DNA from: CAYTLQ01 sp964438715
GTDB lineage: Bacteria > Bacteroidota > Ignavibacteria > Ignavibacteriales > Ignavibacteriaceae
Length of the DNA stretch: 7,656 bases
NCBI GenBank assembly: GCA_964438715.1
Contig: CAYTLQ010000315.1
Location: 1 to 7,656 of the forward strand
Reading direction: 5' to 3'
In this document: one piece after another, positions 1 through 5,847 of the stretch
Position numbering within the stretch: position 1 is the stretch's first letter
Layout of the letters: the number at the start of each line of letters is the position of its first letter
Translations under genes and position numbers: made by a program
Notes under the pieces: generated by a model
The model's input: the letters and a program-made list of their open reading frames with translations, nothing else
The model's database searches: none
What the model was told of the DNA's origin: nothing

Positions 1-59
1 AACTTCTCATTTGCTGCTGATGTGAATAAATCGACATTATTGATTTTGTTGCTTCGCAT
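1..59 (-). CDS. Possible 5' end of an unidentified gene running off the left edge
   Basis: Reading the minus strand, an ATG at 59-57 opens a frame that stays open to the window edge and begins MRSNKINNVDLFTSAANEK. It is preceded by a purine-rich stretch (AAGAAGAG, about 62-75) that could serve as a ribosome binding site, and an in-frame stop lies further upstream at 98-96. The gene would be divergent from the histidine kinase, leaving about 170 bp for promoters. Only 19 codons are visible, so no family can be named. The opposite strand is also open over 1-111, but that translation is an unbroken run of Leu, Phe and Ile, as expected from the complement of an A-rich leader. I therefore prefer the minus-strand reading, without being sure of it. 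Confidence 0.35.
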   Translation of the reverse strand, partial: MRSNKINNVDLFTSAANEK

Positions 60-230
60 TTTTGTTCTCTTCTTTTTGATTTCTCTGAAGCAATTTTATT
101 TAAATTCTTAACATTTGTCAATTAATTTTTCAGAGGTTTCACTACAGTAATTCTTGTTGCCTATTTTCAACGCCTCAATGATACATTATCGGTCAGGAAT
201 GAGCCGTATAAGCCGAATTTTACCTGGGAT

Positions 231-1442
231 ATGTTATTCAGTTCTGATAATCCGGTGCTTATTTCTTTTTTTGTTTTGGTCGTATTTCTTATTTCCATCT
301 GGGTTTTTCATAGTAAAGTATTAAAACCAATAATTGAAAAGCATCGTGCTGAAAAACATTCTTTAATCCAGTATCATACGCAATTGATGGACCTCCTGAC
401 TGAACTCAATCCAAACCCTGCTTTCAGAATAGATGAGAAGGGGAATATAACGCTCTCAAATAAAGCAGGTAATGAAATATTTCCGAATAACAGAATAATT
501 GAACAGAATATTATTACTTCATTGCCGGAACTGCATTCTGTTGATCTCGCTGATGTTATACACAATGAACGAATGTTGGAAATTCCTGTGCACATAAATA
601 ATAGAGAGTACATATTTCTTATTTGTGGAATAAAAGAATATAAGAGCGCACAGATTTACTGTACCGATGTGACACTCAAAGCGGAAGCCGAGCGTAAAAT
701 GGCAGAAGCATTAGTTAAAGCCAGAAAAATAGATGAACTGAAAACCGGTTTTTTAACCCAGCTCTCGCATGAAATACGAACTCCATTTACTGCAATTTTT
801 GGCTTGCTTGAAATTATTAATGAGGATCCCGAAGTTAAACTCCCGCCTCATTTACTATCTGCGGCGGAATCAATTCGGACTTCAGGAGAGCGACTAATGC
901 GGACACTGAATCTTCATTTGCACATGTCCATGATTCTCACAGGTTCATTTGAAATGAAACGAGGATCTGTGAATGTTATGCCGATATTACGGAGAAGGTT
1001 CAATGAAGCCAGAATTAAGGCAAACCATAAGCGGTTAGACATACATTTTGAAGCGCTGGTACAGGACCCTGTTATTTTTGCTGATGAGGGAACGATTGAT
1101 ATTATTTTTGACAATATATTGGATAATGCCGTAAAATATACGCACCACGGAAAGGTTGAAGTTGAAATACGAAAAGAATCAAAAGATACACTAGCAATAA
1201 TTGTTTCCGATACCGGTATAGGTATGAGTGAAGAATTTAAGTCCCGGTTGTTCGATTTATTTTCTCAGGAAGAAATGGGATATAACAGACCTTATGAAGG
1301 AAATGGTTTGGGTTTGAGATTAGTGAGAAGTCTCGTGGAAATGAATGATGGAACAATTACCATTGATAGTAAAAAAAATGTCGGTACAACAGTAAAAATT
1401 ATTTTTCCCGAAATGCGAATTCATGAAGTCACTAAACAGTAA
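231..1442 (+). CDS. Membrane-anchored PAS sensor histidine kinase
   Basis: This is a sensor kinase that should autophosphorylate on a histidine and pass the phosphate to a receiver, probably the one encoded next. In the 403-residue product, residues 9-27 form a hydrophobic transmembrane segment. Residues about 50-150 look like a PAS domain (LNPNPAFRIDEKG near 59-71). A helical linker leads to the HisKA motif SHEIRTP with phospho-acceptor His180. The HATPase_c domain has an N box at 293-304 (Asn295, Asn299), a G1 box DTGIGM at 327-332, an F box around 341-344 and a G2 box GNGLGL at 357-362, so the catalytic core looks intact. The start is uncertain. There is no good ribosome binding site before ATG 231, and the same frame is open back to 126 with protein-like sequence but no ATG, GTG or TTG. 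With the chosen start there is only one membrane helix; the signal sensed is unknown. Confidence 0.9.
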   Translation: MLFSSDNPVLISFFVLVVFLISIWVFHSKVLKPIIEKHRAEKHSLIQYHTQLMDLLTELNPNPAFRIDEKGNITLSNKAGNEIFPNNRIIEQNIITSLPELHSVDLADVIHNERMLEIPVHINNREYIFLICGIKEYKSAQIYCTDVTLKAEAERKMAEALVKARKIDELKTGFLTQLSHEIRTPFTAIFGLLEIINEDPEVKLPPHLLSAAESIRTSGERLMRTLNLHLHMSMILTGSFEMKRGSVNVMPILRRRFNEARIKANHKRLDIHFEALVQDPVIFADEGTIDIIFDNILDNAVKYTHHGKVEVEIRKESKDTLAIIVSDTGIGMSEEFKSRLFDLFSQEEMGYNRPYEGNGLGLRLVRSLVEMNDGTITIDSKKNVGTTVKIIFPEMRIHEVTKQ

Positions 1443-1447
1443 AGGAT

Positions 1448-1828
1448 ATGAAAGAAAAAAAATACAAACTTCTCATTCTTGAAGATGATATTGAGAGCAA
1501 TCGGTTTTATGAAATATTATTTGAAAAAAAATATGACATTGATGTTTTTGATAATGTTGATGATGCGGAGTCTGAAGTTCAAAGGAATTTTTATCACTTA
1601 TTTATTGTCGATATTTCATTAAAAGGGAAAAAATCGGGACTCGATTTTATCAGGATACTTCGTCAAGACAATAAATTTGCGGAGGTACCAATAATTTGTC
1701 TTACATCGTATGTTTCAATAACCGACCGAAGAGCAGCAATTGAAGCAGGATGTACCCTCTTTCTTGAAAAGCCGGTATTTAAGGAAATACTTCTATCTTC
1801 GGTTAATTCTCTGATTGATAATGAGTAG
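1448..1828 (+). CDS. Single-domain response regulator (receiver only)
   Basis: This is a stand-alone CheY-like receiver of 126 residues, nearly all of which is the REC fold. The acidic pocket is Glu12-Asp13-Asp14, the likely phosphorylation site is Asp55 in LFIVDIS, the conserved hydroxyl residue is Thr86 in CLTS, the aromatic switch position is Phe105, and the conserved lysine is Lys108 in EKP. It starts 5 bp after the histidine kinase stop, with AAGGA almost touching the ATG, so the two are very likely co-transcribed and form a cognate pair. It has no DNA-binding, enzymatic or RNA-binding output domain. It must therefore act by protein interaction or as an intermediate in a phosphorelay; the target is not visible here. 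The assignment to the receiver family is secure, the physiological role unknown. Confidence 0.92.
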   Translation: MKEKKYKLLILEDDIESNRFYEILFEKKYDIDVFDNVDDAESEVQRNFYHLFIVDISLKGKKSGLDFIRILRQDNKFAEVPIICLTSYVSITDRRAAIEAGCTLFLEKPVFKEILLSSVNSLIDNE

Positions 1829-1946
1829 CCAGAAACTTAGGATAATCAACAAAGCAATTGTGATAAGCTACTTTGTCTGGAACGAGAAGAAAAAATATTT
1901 ATTCTTTCCTACGGAATCGGGCTTCTTCAAGAGTAAGAATCAGTGA
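1821..1946 (+). CDS. Doubtful 41-codon ORF overlapping the response regulator stop
   Basis: An ATG at 1821 lies in the sequence ATGAGTAG, so that it overlaps the response regulator stop codon by 8 bp. This is the same layout as the ATGAGTAA overlap between the two minus-strand methyl-transfer genes in this window. The frame runs 41 codons, begins MSSQKLRIINKAIVISYFVW and ends in TGA at 1944-1946. I recognise no family. The last 48 bp lie antisense to the 3' end of the PorV-like gene, which argues against it being an intact gene. It could be a small coupled peptide, the stump of a lost third gene of the two-component operon, or chance. Confidence 0.2.
   Translation: MSSQKLRIINKAIVISYFVWNEKKKYLFFPTESGFFKSKNQ
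1850..1875. terminator. Weak hairpin between convergent genes
   Basis: CAAAGC (1850-1855) can pair with GCTaCTTTG (1867-1875, one bulged A) across an 11-nt loop, between the ends of the convergent response regulator and PorV-like genes. No U-tract follows on either strand, so it is at best a weak terminator in both directions. It also lies inside the doubtful small ORF. Confidence 0.2.
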
Positions 1947-2933
1947 AATTCTGTGGGTATCAGGAAGTCGGTCTTCTTCACTCATAGAAAAGCGAGCGAA
2001 TGAGTAGTCAATGTTCAGTTTAGGTAACCGAATTCCCGCACCAAAAGTAATCTGTTTTACATCATTATATCCCCCACGAACAGAAAACAGATTTTTGTAG
2101 TTAATTTCTAAACCAGCATGAGGATCGAAGCTTACAGGGCCAATATTAAACTGCGAGGCATATCGCCTGTTTTCAAAACGGATGTCGAAATCGAGAGCGG
2201 GAGAAAACCGTGCGCCGAAAAACTCAATAGAATAAGCACCGCCGAGTTTCAAAGTTGGGGTTATAAGTTCGTTGCGACCTGTACTCCAGGCAACTAAAGT
2301 CGTTGTAACATCCTGAATGTTTGCTCCAACGGTAAGATTCGTGTCAATAAAATATAATGCCCCCAAATCGAAACCCACTCCGGTTGCGCTGAAATCATCA
2401 CCTAAAGAGCGAGTAATAAATTTAATATTAGCTCCCAGATACAGTTTTTCGGTCCATCGTTTTGCGGCAGTAAAATAAAAAGCCCAGTCCTGATTATTGA
2501 AATATTTAATTTTACTTTCGTCAATATAAGCGCCGGGTTTAGTGATATCATAAATTACCTGGCCTGTTACACGGTCAACGAGAGCATTTCGTGTATCAGG
2601 AATACCATCAACGCCCAGACGCATAATGCTTAATGAGAACGAATATTCCTTATCGTAAGGAAGTCCTACAGCGGCATAATTATACGATACAAGTTTTCCG
2701 AACCGTTCATCGTGCATTAATGAAATCTGCGGGTAATTTAAGTTTGCCAGACCCGCAGGATTATAATAACCGGCTGTAACATCATTTGCCAATGCTGTAA
2801 ATGCGCCGCCCATACCCAATGGTCTGCCACCTATTCCGATAGCGAGAAATTCTCCGGCGTATTTCCCAATTACCGTTTGTGCGGAAAGAAAATTAAAACC
2901 CAGAAGGCAGAATACAGCCAGCTTTTTAAACAT
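1899..2933 (-). CDS. PorV/PorQ-family outer-membrane beta-barrel protein
   Basis: This 344-residue exported protein belongs to the PorV/PorQ (UPF0164, FadL-like) group of outer-membrane barrels. In Bacteroidetes, PorV shuttles proteins bearing a type IX sorting domain to the attachment complex; other FCB lineages carry many paralogues of unproven role. A signal peptide covers about residues 1-18, with likely cleavage after FLSA and before QTV. The family signature follows: GGRPLGMGGAFTALANDVT, then GYYNPAGLA, with near-regular alternating beta strands to the end and no truncation. AGGAG at 2948-2944 lies 10 nt before the ATG, a usable though long spacing. A TTGACT box lies at 3000-2995, but I see no matching -10. 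The gene is convergent with the two-component operon and divergent from the secreted FG-GAP gene, a plausible cargo. Family membership is firm; whether it is the true PorV shuttle or a paralogue cannot be told from sequence alone. Confidence 0.85.
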   Translation of the reverse strand: MFKKLAVFCLLGFNFLSAQTVIGKYAGEFLAIGIGGRPLGMGGAFTALANDVTAGYYNPAGLANLNYPQISLMHDERFGKLVSYNYAAVGLPYDKEYSFSLSIMRLGVDGIPDTRNALVDRVTGQVIYDITKPGAYIDESKIKYFNNQDWAFYFTAAKRWTEKLYLGANIKFITRSLGDDFSATGVGFDLGALYFIDTNLTVGANIQDVTTTLVAWSTGRNELITPTLKLGGAYSIEFFGARFSPALDFDIRFENRRYASQFNIGPVSFDPHAGLEINYKNLFSVRGGYNDVKQITFGAGIRLPKLNIDYSFARFSMSEEDRLPDTHRISLILTLEEARFRRKE

Positions 2934-3147
2934 CAGAAATCGTCTCCTGTCAAAATGAAAAATTGTATCCTAAATTTGAGAAATACAGCTTGAAAGTCAA
3001 GGCTAATTTTTACTTTCACTATGGTGAGGAAAAATTCTGCCCGAAAAAGTTTTGCAATTGAAGAATTTGTAGTCGCTGGTTCAACCGGTACAAATAGTAT
3101 TATCGGAGAAATATTGAATAGGTAATGTCGGTGTGTGTACGAAGAAA

Positions 3148-3185
3148 TGGGTAAAAATTAACTGATATAATCCCAAATCGAAGAT
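3148..3185. repeat. Imperfect direct repeat, copy 1
   Basis: TGGGTAAAAATTAACTGAT, followed a little later by AATCGAA, recurs at 3421-3447 as TGGGAAAAATTATCTGAT with AATCGAA. The two copies differ by one inserted base, one substitution and a shorter connecting segment. Each copy lies just outside or beside one arm of the 15-bp inverted repeat, so the pair seems to bracket the same segment. Confidence 0.45.
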
Positions 3186-3196
3186 CCTCCGGATTG
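3182..3196 (+). repeat. Left arm of a 15-bp inverted repeat (TCCGGAGGAT family)
   Basis: AGATCCTCCGGATTG matches the reverse complement of 3455-3469 at 14 of 15 positions. The arms are about 290 bp apart end to end. The core ATCCTCCGGA occurs again 16 bp further on at 3200-3209, giving a tandem pair here and a single inverted copy at the other end. Confidence 0.6.
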
Positions 3197-3199
3197 GAA

Positions 3200-3209
3200 A
3201 TCCTCCGGA
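3200..3209 (+). repeat. Second direct copy of the ATCCTCCGGA core
   Basis: This is an exact copy of 3184-3193, one and a half helical turns away. The 6-bp TCCGGA inside it is self-complementary. Confidence 0.5.
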
Positions 3210-3270
3210 AAATAATATCACTACACAAACAAATAAACACCGACAGGGTAGAATTATCATTTCTCTTCAC

Positions 3271-3314
3271 TCAGTCAGGGGCTCCGTTGGCTAATCCGTT
3301 AGCTAACGGACTGA
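3271..3314. repeat. REP-like hairpin with a perfect 16-bp palindrome
   Basis: CCGTTGGCTAA (3284-3294) pairs with TTAGCTAACGG (3299-3309) around a TCCG loop, with one G-T position. TCAGTC (3271-3276) can pair with GACTGA (3309-3314), which would share G3309 with the inner stem and would leave a bulge on the 5' side. Within this, TCCGTTAGCTAACGGA (3295-3310) is an exact palindrome. A bulged, imperfect stem of this size in an intergenic region is typical of REP or MITE-like elements. No T-tract follows, so it is not a classical terminator. Copy number in the genome cannot be seen here. Confidence 0.6.
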
Positions 3315-3332
3315 CGGACAATGCCACAATTA

Positions 3333-3350
3333 TATCACCCTTTCAGGGTT
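3333..3350. repeat. 18-bp palindromic repeat, copy 1
   Basis: TATCACCCTTTCAGGGTT contains the small hairpin ACCCT-TTC-AGGGT (3337-3349). An exact second copy begins 56 bp later. The bases flanking the two copies differ, so the repeat unit is 18 bp. Confidence 0.6.
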
Positions 3351-3388
3351 TTCAGGATAAGTAAGAAGGATAGCTGTTGTTATAAAAC

Positions 3389-3406
3389 TATCACCCTTTC
3401 AGGGTT
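3389..3406. repeat. 18-bp palindromic repeat, copy 2
   Basis: This is an identical copy of 3333-3350, with hairpin arms at 3393-3397 and 3401-3405. Two units separated by 38 bp superficially resemble a CRISPR repeat-spacer pair, but two short copies without a leader or cas gene do not support that. Confidence 0.6.
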
Positions 3407-3420
3407 GGGTGTATGACAAG

Positions 3421-3447
3421 TGGGAAAAATTATCTGATTCTAATCGA
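3421..3447. repeat. Imperfect direct repeat, copy 2
   Basis: This is the counterpart of 3148-3185, sharing TGGG, AAAAATTA, CTGAT and AATCGAA in the same order. It lies immediately before the right arm of the inverted repeat. Confidence 0.45.
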
Positions 3448-3454
3448 AAATTTT

Positions 3455-3469
3455 CAATCCGGAGGATTT
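3455..3469 (-). repeat. Right arm of the 15-bp inverted repeat
   Basis: CAATCCGGAGGATTT is the reverse complement of 3182-3196 except at one position. Together the arms enclose the REP-like hairpin and both 18-bp repeats. Confidence 0.6.
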
Positions 3470-3554
3470 AAAGTTTTGGTTCTTGAAATAAATTTAAGTT
3501 CAAAATGTCGTACAATTATGCTGGTGAGAAAAGCATTAAAACAGAGAAAAAACT

Positions 3555-3562
3555 TATCTTTG
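3555..3562 (+). promoter_or_regulatory. Possible Bacteroidetes-type -7 box
   Basis: TATCTTTG matches the TAnnTTTG consensus of the Bacteroidetes housekeeping sigma factor exactly and lies 21 bp before the ATG at 3584. No clear TTG-type upstream box is seen at the expected distance. An A-rich leader without a Shine-Dalgarno sequence follows, as is common in this group. Confidence 0.4.
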
Positions 3563-3583
3563 AAATAAAAAAACAAAAAAAAT

Positions 3584-3826
3584 ATGCAAGCATCTATTGA
3601 AATAAGTTTATACCCGTTATCAGCAGAATATAAAAGACAAATTTTGGATTTTATTGCATCACTCAAGGTTTCTGAAGATATTGAGGTTTCTACCGGTGAA
3701 TTAAGCACACTTATTACGGGAGATTATCAGAATATAATGAATCTTGTACGCGATAAACTAGAGATGGTTTTTTCGAATCAACGCGCAGTAGCAGTTTTGA
3801 AAATTGTTCCGAAGGAAAATAATTAA
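3584..3826 (+). CDS. Small YkoF/MTH1187-like putative thiamine-binding protein
   Basis: This 80-residue protein resembles the one-domain relatives of YkoF and MTH1187, a ferredoxin-like fold in which several members bind thiamine or hydroxymethylpyrimidine. The pattern fits: strand ASIEISLYPL (3-12), helix about 15-28, strands about 32-37 and 40-46 (STLITGDY), helix about 48-62 and last strand AVAVLKIV (68-75). YkoF itself has two such domains. There is no signal peptide, so it should be cytoplasmic. The leader is A-rich with no Shine-Dalgarno sequence and a possible TAnnTTTG box upstream. No TPP riboswitch and no thiamine biosynthesis gene is visible nearby. Its stop codon abuts the next ATG, so it is the first gene of a pair with a secreted protein, an unexpected partner. 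Ligand binding is inferred from family resemblance only. Confidence 0.7.
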   Translation: MQASIEISLYPLSAEYKRQILDFIASLKVSEDIEVSTGELSTLITGDYQNIMNLVRDKLEMVFSNQRAVAVLKIVPKENN

Positions 3827-5824
3827 ATGCAGAAAATTTTTGCTTTGTTAGTTATTTTTAGTTTCATGAGCACAGCACAAACTTACTTTCGGGATGACCG
3901 TGTATTTTCTCCCGATGGCGTACTTGTACAAGATTTTACTGCTCCGTTTTTTGCCGATCTTGATCATGATGATGATGCAGATCTGATATTAGGAAGTATT
4001 GGAGACCGCGTAGAATATTTTGAGTGTGTTCAGTTGCTTCCATATCCAAAATACCGGCGCGATACTACCGTATTTTCTTCAATATATGCCAATGGTCTCG
4101 TTGGCACAAATGCAGACTATCCTTTTCTTGCCGACTTCGATGCTGATCAGGATCTGGACCTTGTAATTGGTGGATATAACGGGCTTATTTATTATGAGAA
4201 TACAGGTACACCGTTGACACCTGTATGGCAAAAGCTAGATTCTATTTTTACTCAGGTGAACTCACTTATCGGCACTGATCCAAAACCGGTGTTTGCGGAT
4301 ATGGATGCTGACGGTGATCTGGATTTATATGTAGGAATAGGTGAATCGCTTTTCGGTGGACCTACTCCCGGAACGGTAATGTCATTCAGAAATAATGGTA
4401 CGCAGGTAGAACCGGCTTTTGAGTTGTATAATTCTTTTGCGGCAGGAATTCCTGATGTCGGGCTTAATGCTTACCCGACACTCGCAGATATGGATAGCGA
4501 TGGCGATAATGATATGCTTATAGGGAGAGATCTTCAGACATTTTATTATTTCAGGAACAATGGCTCCGTTACTGCACCCTCGTGGACCCGTGTTACTTCT
4601 ATGTTTAATACTATGGAAACAACAACTTATTGGAAAAATCCCACGCTCTTTGACATAGATAAAGATGGCGATTATGACCTCGTATATGGCACCGATAATG
4701 GTAGGCTTTATACATATATAAACACAGGAACTCAAACCGTTCCGGCATATTCAATAAACACAAATTACTTCCGTCTGACAAAACTTGATGGCGGCTCTGC
4801 TACTGTTTCTTTTGGCGATTTTGATAATGACGGAGATAAGGATATTATTAGTGGCTCCTGGGATGGTAAATTTTATTATTTCAAAAATGTTGGTACTCCT
4901 TCATCGCCGTATTTCCAGCCTGCTACTGCACTTTTTTCATCACTCGATGCCGGCTCATATAGTTCTCCCGTATTTATTGATATTGATTCTGACCGGGATT
5001 TGGACATTGTCTCTGGTAACCTTACCGGAACGATCTCTTGTTTTATCAATAATGGAAATGCTTTTATAAATAATACATCATATTTCGGACATATAAATGT
5101 AGCCGGCTTCAGTATTCCCACATTTGCTGATCTTGATGCAGATGGTGACTTTGACTTGCTGGTCGGGGCAGAAAATTCAGGTAACTGGAAATTCTACAAA
5201 AATAACGGGCAAAATGTATTTGAATTAAACACTGAAATGTTCAGTGGTGTGCAGTTCTTTAGTTATGCCAGACCAACTCTGGCAGATATTGATAAAGATC
5301 TGGATTATGATTTGATAATAGGCCGATCATTTGGAGAAGTAGTTTGTTACAGAAACATCGGCACTATTTATTCTCCATCGTGGATGAGAGATGATACTCC
5401 CTTTTCCGGAGTGGAGGTTAAACAAAATGCGCACCCCGGTTTTGCCGATCTTTCGGGTGATGGATATGAGGATATTGTCATCGGTGAATATGACGGAAAC
5501 TTCACTTATTTTAATTATGGAGCTCCGTTATTTATTTCTGAGAACGAAAGGGAGATTCTATCCGGACATATACTGCTTGAAAATTATCCAAATCCATTTA
5601 ACAGTCATACAACTCTTCGTATTACTTTATTTGAAACGGTAAATATTATTGTAGAAGTTTTTAATACCGCAGGTATGAGAGTAATGGAATTATCACATGG
5701 CATCAGAGAAAAAGGAACACATACACTGCAATTGGATATGAATACTTTTGCAAGCGGGATCTATTTTGTTAGGCTAAAGACAAATTTGGGGAATGTTTTA
5801 AGGAAAATCCTTCTTCTTAAATAA
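3827..5824 (+). CDS. Secreted FG-GAP/VCBS beta-propeller protein with type IX sorting domain
   Basis: This 665-residue protein is probably displayed on the cell surface or released through the type IX secretion system. A signal peptide covers about residues 1-17, cleaving near MSTA-QT. Ten repeats follow, each with a DxDxDGDxDL-type calcium-binding loop starting at about residues 44, 103, 158, 221, 276, 331, 385, 435, 487 and 541, a period of 50-63 residues; many also carry a YYxNxGTxxxPxW segment. Loops 1, 2, 7 and 9 replace the loop glycine with Asp, Gln, Arg and Leu. Residues about 582-665 form the type A sorting domain, with the signature NYPNPFN at 586-592, SGIYFVRL and a basic C-terminus. 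I see no catalytic domain, so a binding or adhesive role is more likely than an enzymatic one, but the ligand is unknown. GAAGGA (3811-3816) lies 10 nt before the ATG, and the gene starts directly after the stop of the preceding small gene. Confidence 0.9.
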   Translation: MQKIFALLVIFSFMSTAQTYFRDDRVFSPDGVLVQDFTAPFFADLDHDDDADLILGSIGDRVEYFECVQLLPYPKYRRDTTVFSSIYANGLVGTNADYPFLADFDADQDLDLVIGGYNGLIYYENTGTPLTPVWQKLDSIFTQVNSLIGTDPKPVFADMDADGDLDLYVGIGESLFGGPTPGTVMSFRNNGTQVEPAFELYNSFAAGIPDVGLNAYPTLADMDSDGDNDMLIGRDLQTFYYFRNNGSVTAPSWTRVTSMFNTMETTTYWKNPTLFDIDKDGDYDLVYGTDNGRLYTYINTGTQTVPAYSINTNYFRLTKLDGGSATVSFGDFDNDGDKDIISGSWDGKFYYFKNVGTPSSPYFQPATALFSSLDAGSYSSPVFIDIDSDRDLDIVSGNLTGTISCFINNGNAFINNTSYFGHINVAGFSIPTFADLDADGDFDLLVGAENSGNWKFYKNNGQNVFELNTEMFSGVQFFSYARPTLADIDKDLDYDLIIGRSFGEVVCYRNIGTIYSPSWMRDDTPFSGVEVKQNAHPGFADLSGDGYEDIVIGEYDGNFTYFNYGAPLFISENEREILSGHILLENYPNPFNSHTTLRITLFETVNIIVEVFNTAGMRVMELSHGIREKGTHTLQLDMNTFASGIYFVRLKTNLGNVLRKILLLK

Positions 5825-5847
5825 TTACAGCAATCATTTGTTTTCGG

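Larger units (their letters stand above)
2934..3583. other. 650-bp intergenic region with a mosaic of short repeats
   Basis: No convincing gene is seen. The left part (2934-3126) should hold the promoter of the PorV-like gene. The middle (3127-3470) contains inverted, palindromic and direct repeats, listed separately. The right part (3471-3583) is plain AT-rich leader for the plus-strand operon. I see no tRNA, rRNA or known riboswitch. An 8-bp inverted pair, GTCGGTGT (3127-3134) and ACACCGAC (3237-3244), is also present but may be chance. Confidence 0.6.

Noticed and set aside
1..111. Plus-strand end of an upstream gene (open in frame 1, stop at 109-111)
   Set aside because: The translation is nearly all Leu, Phe and Ile and is the complement of an A- and G-rich leader that fits a minus-strand start better. 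It cannot be fully excluded.
178..324. Plus-strand ORF from ATG 178 (MIHYRSGMSRIS...)
   Set aside because: It is out of frame with the kinase, and its latter half is a frame-shifted reading of the kinase membrane segment, with no sign of being a protein in its own right.
3021..3125. 34-codon ORF starting MVRKNSARKSF
   Set aside because: It has no ribosome binding site, no recognisable family and lies in an intergenic region upstream of the PorV-like gene; an ORF of this length is expected by chance.
3333..3406. CRISPR-like repeat-spacer-repeat (18 bp, 38 bp, 18 bp)
   Set aside because: There are only two copies, the unit is shorter than usual CRISPR repeats, and there is no leader and no cas gene. 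Palindromic intergenic repeats explain it better.
3471..3583. TPP riboswitch before the thiamine-binding-like gene
   Set aside because: The conserved CTGAGA and the following thi-box elements are absent, and the leader is simple AT-rich sequence.
5825..5847. Terminator between the FG-GAP gene and the corrinoid gene
   Set aside because: Only 23 bp are available, and no stable stem or T-tract is seen on either strand.
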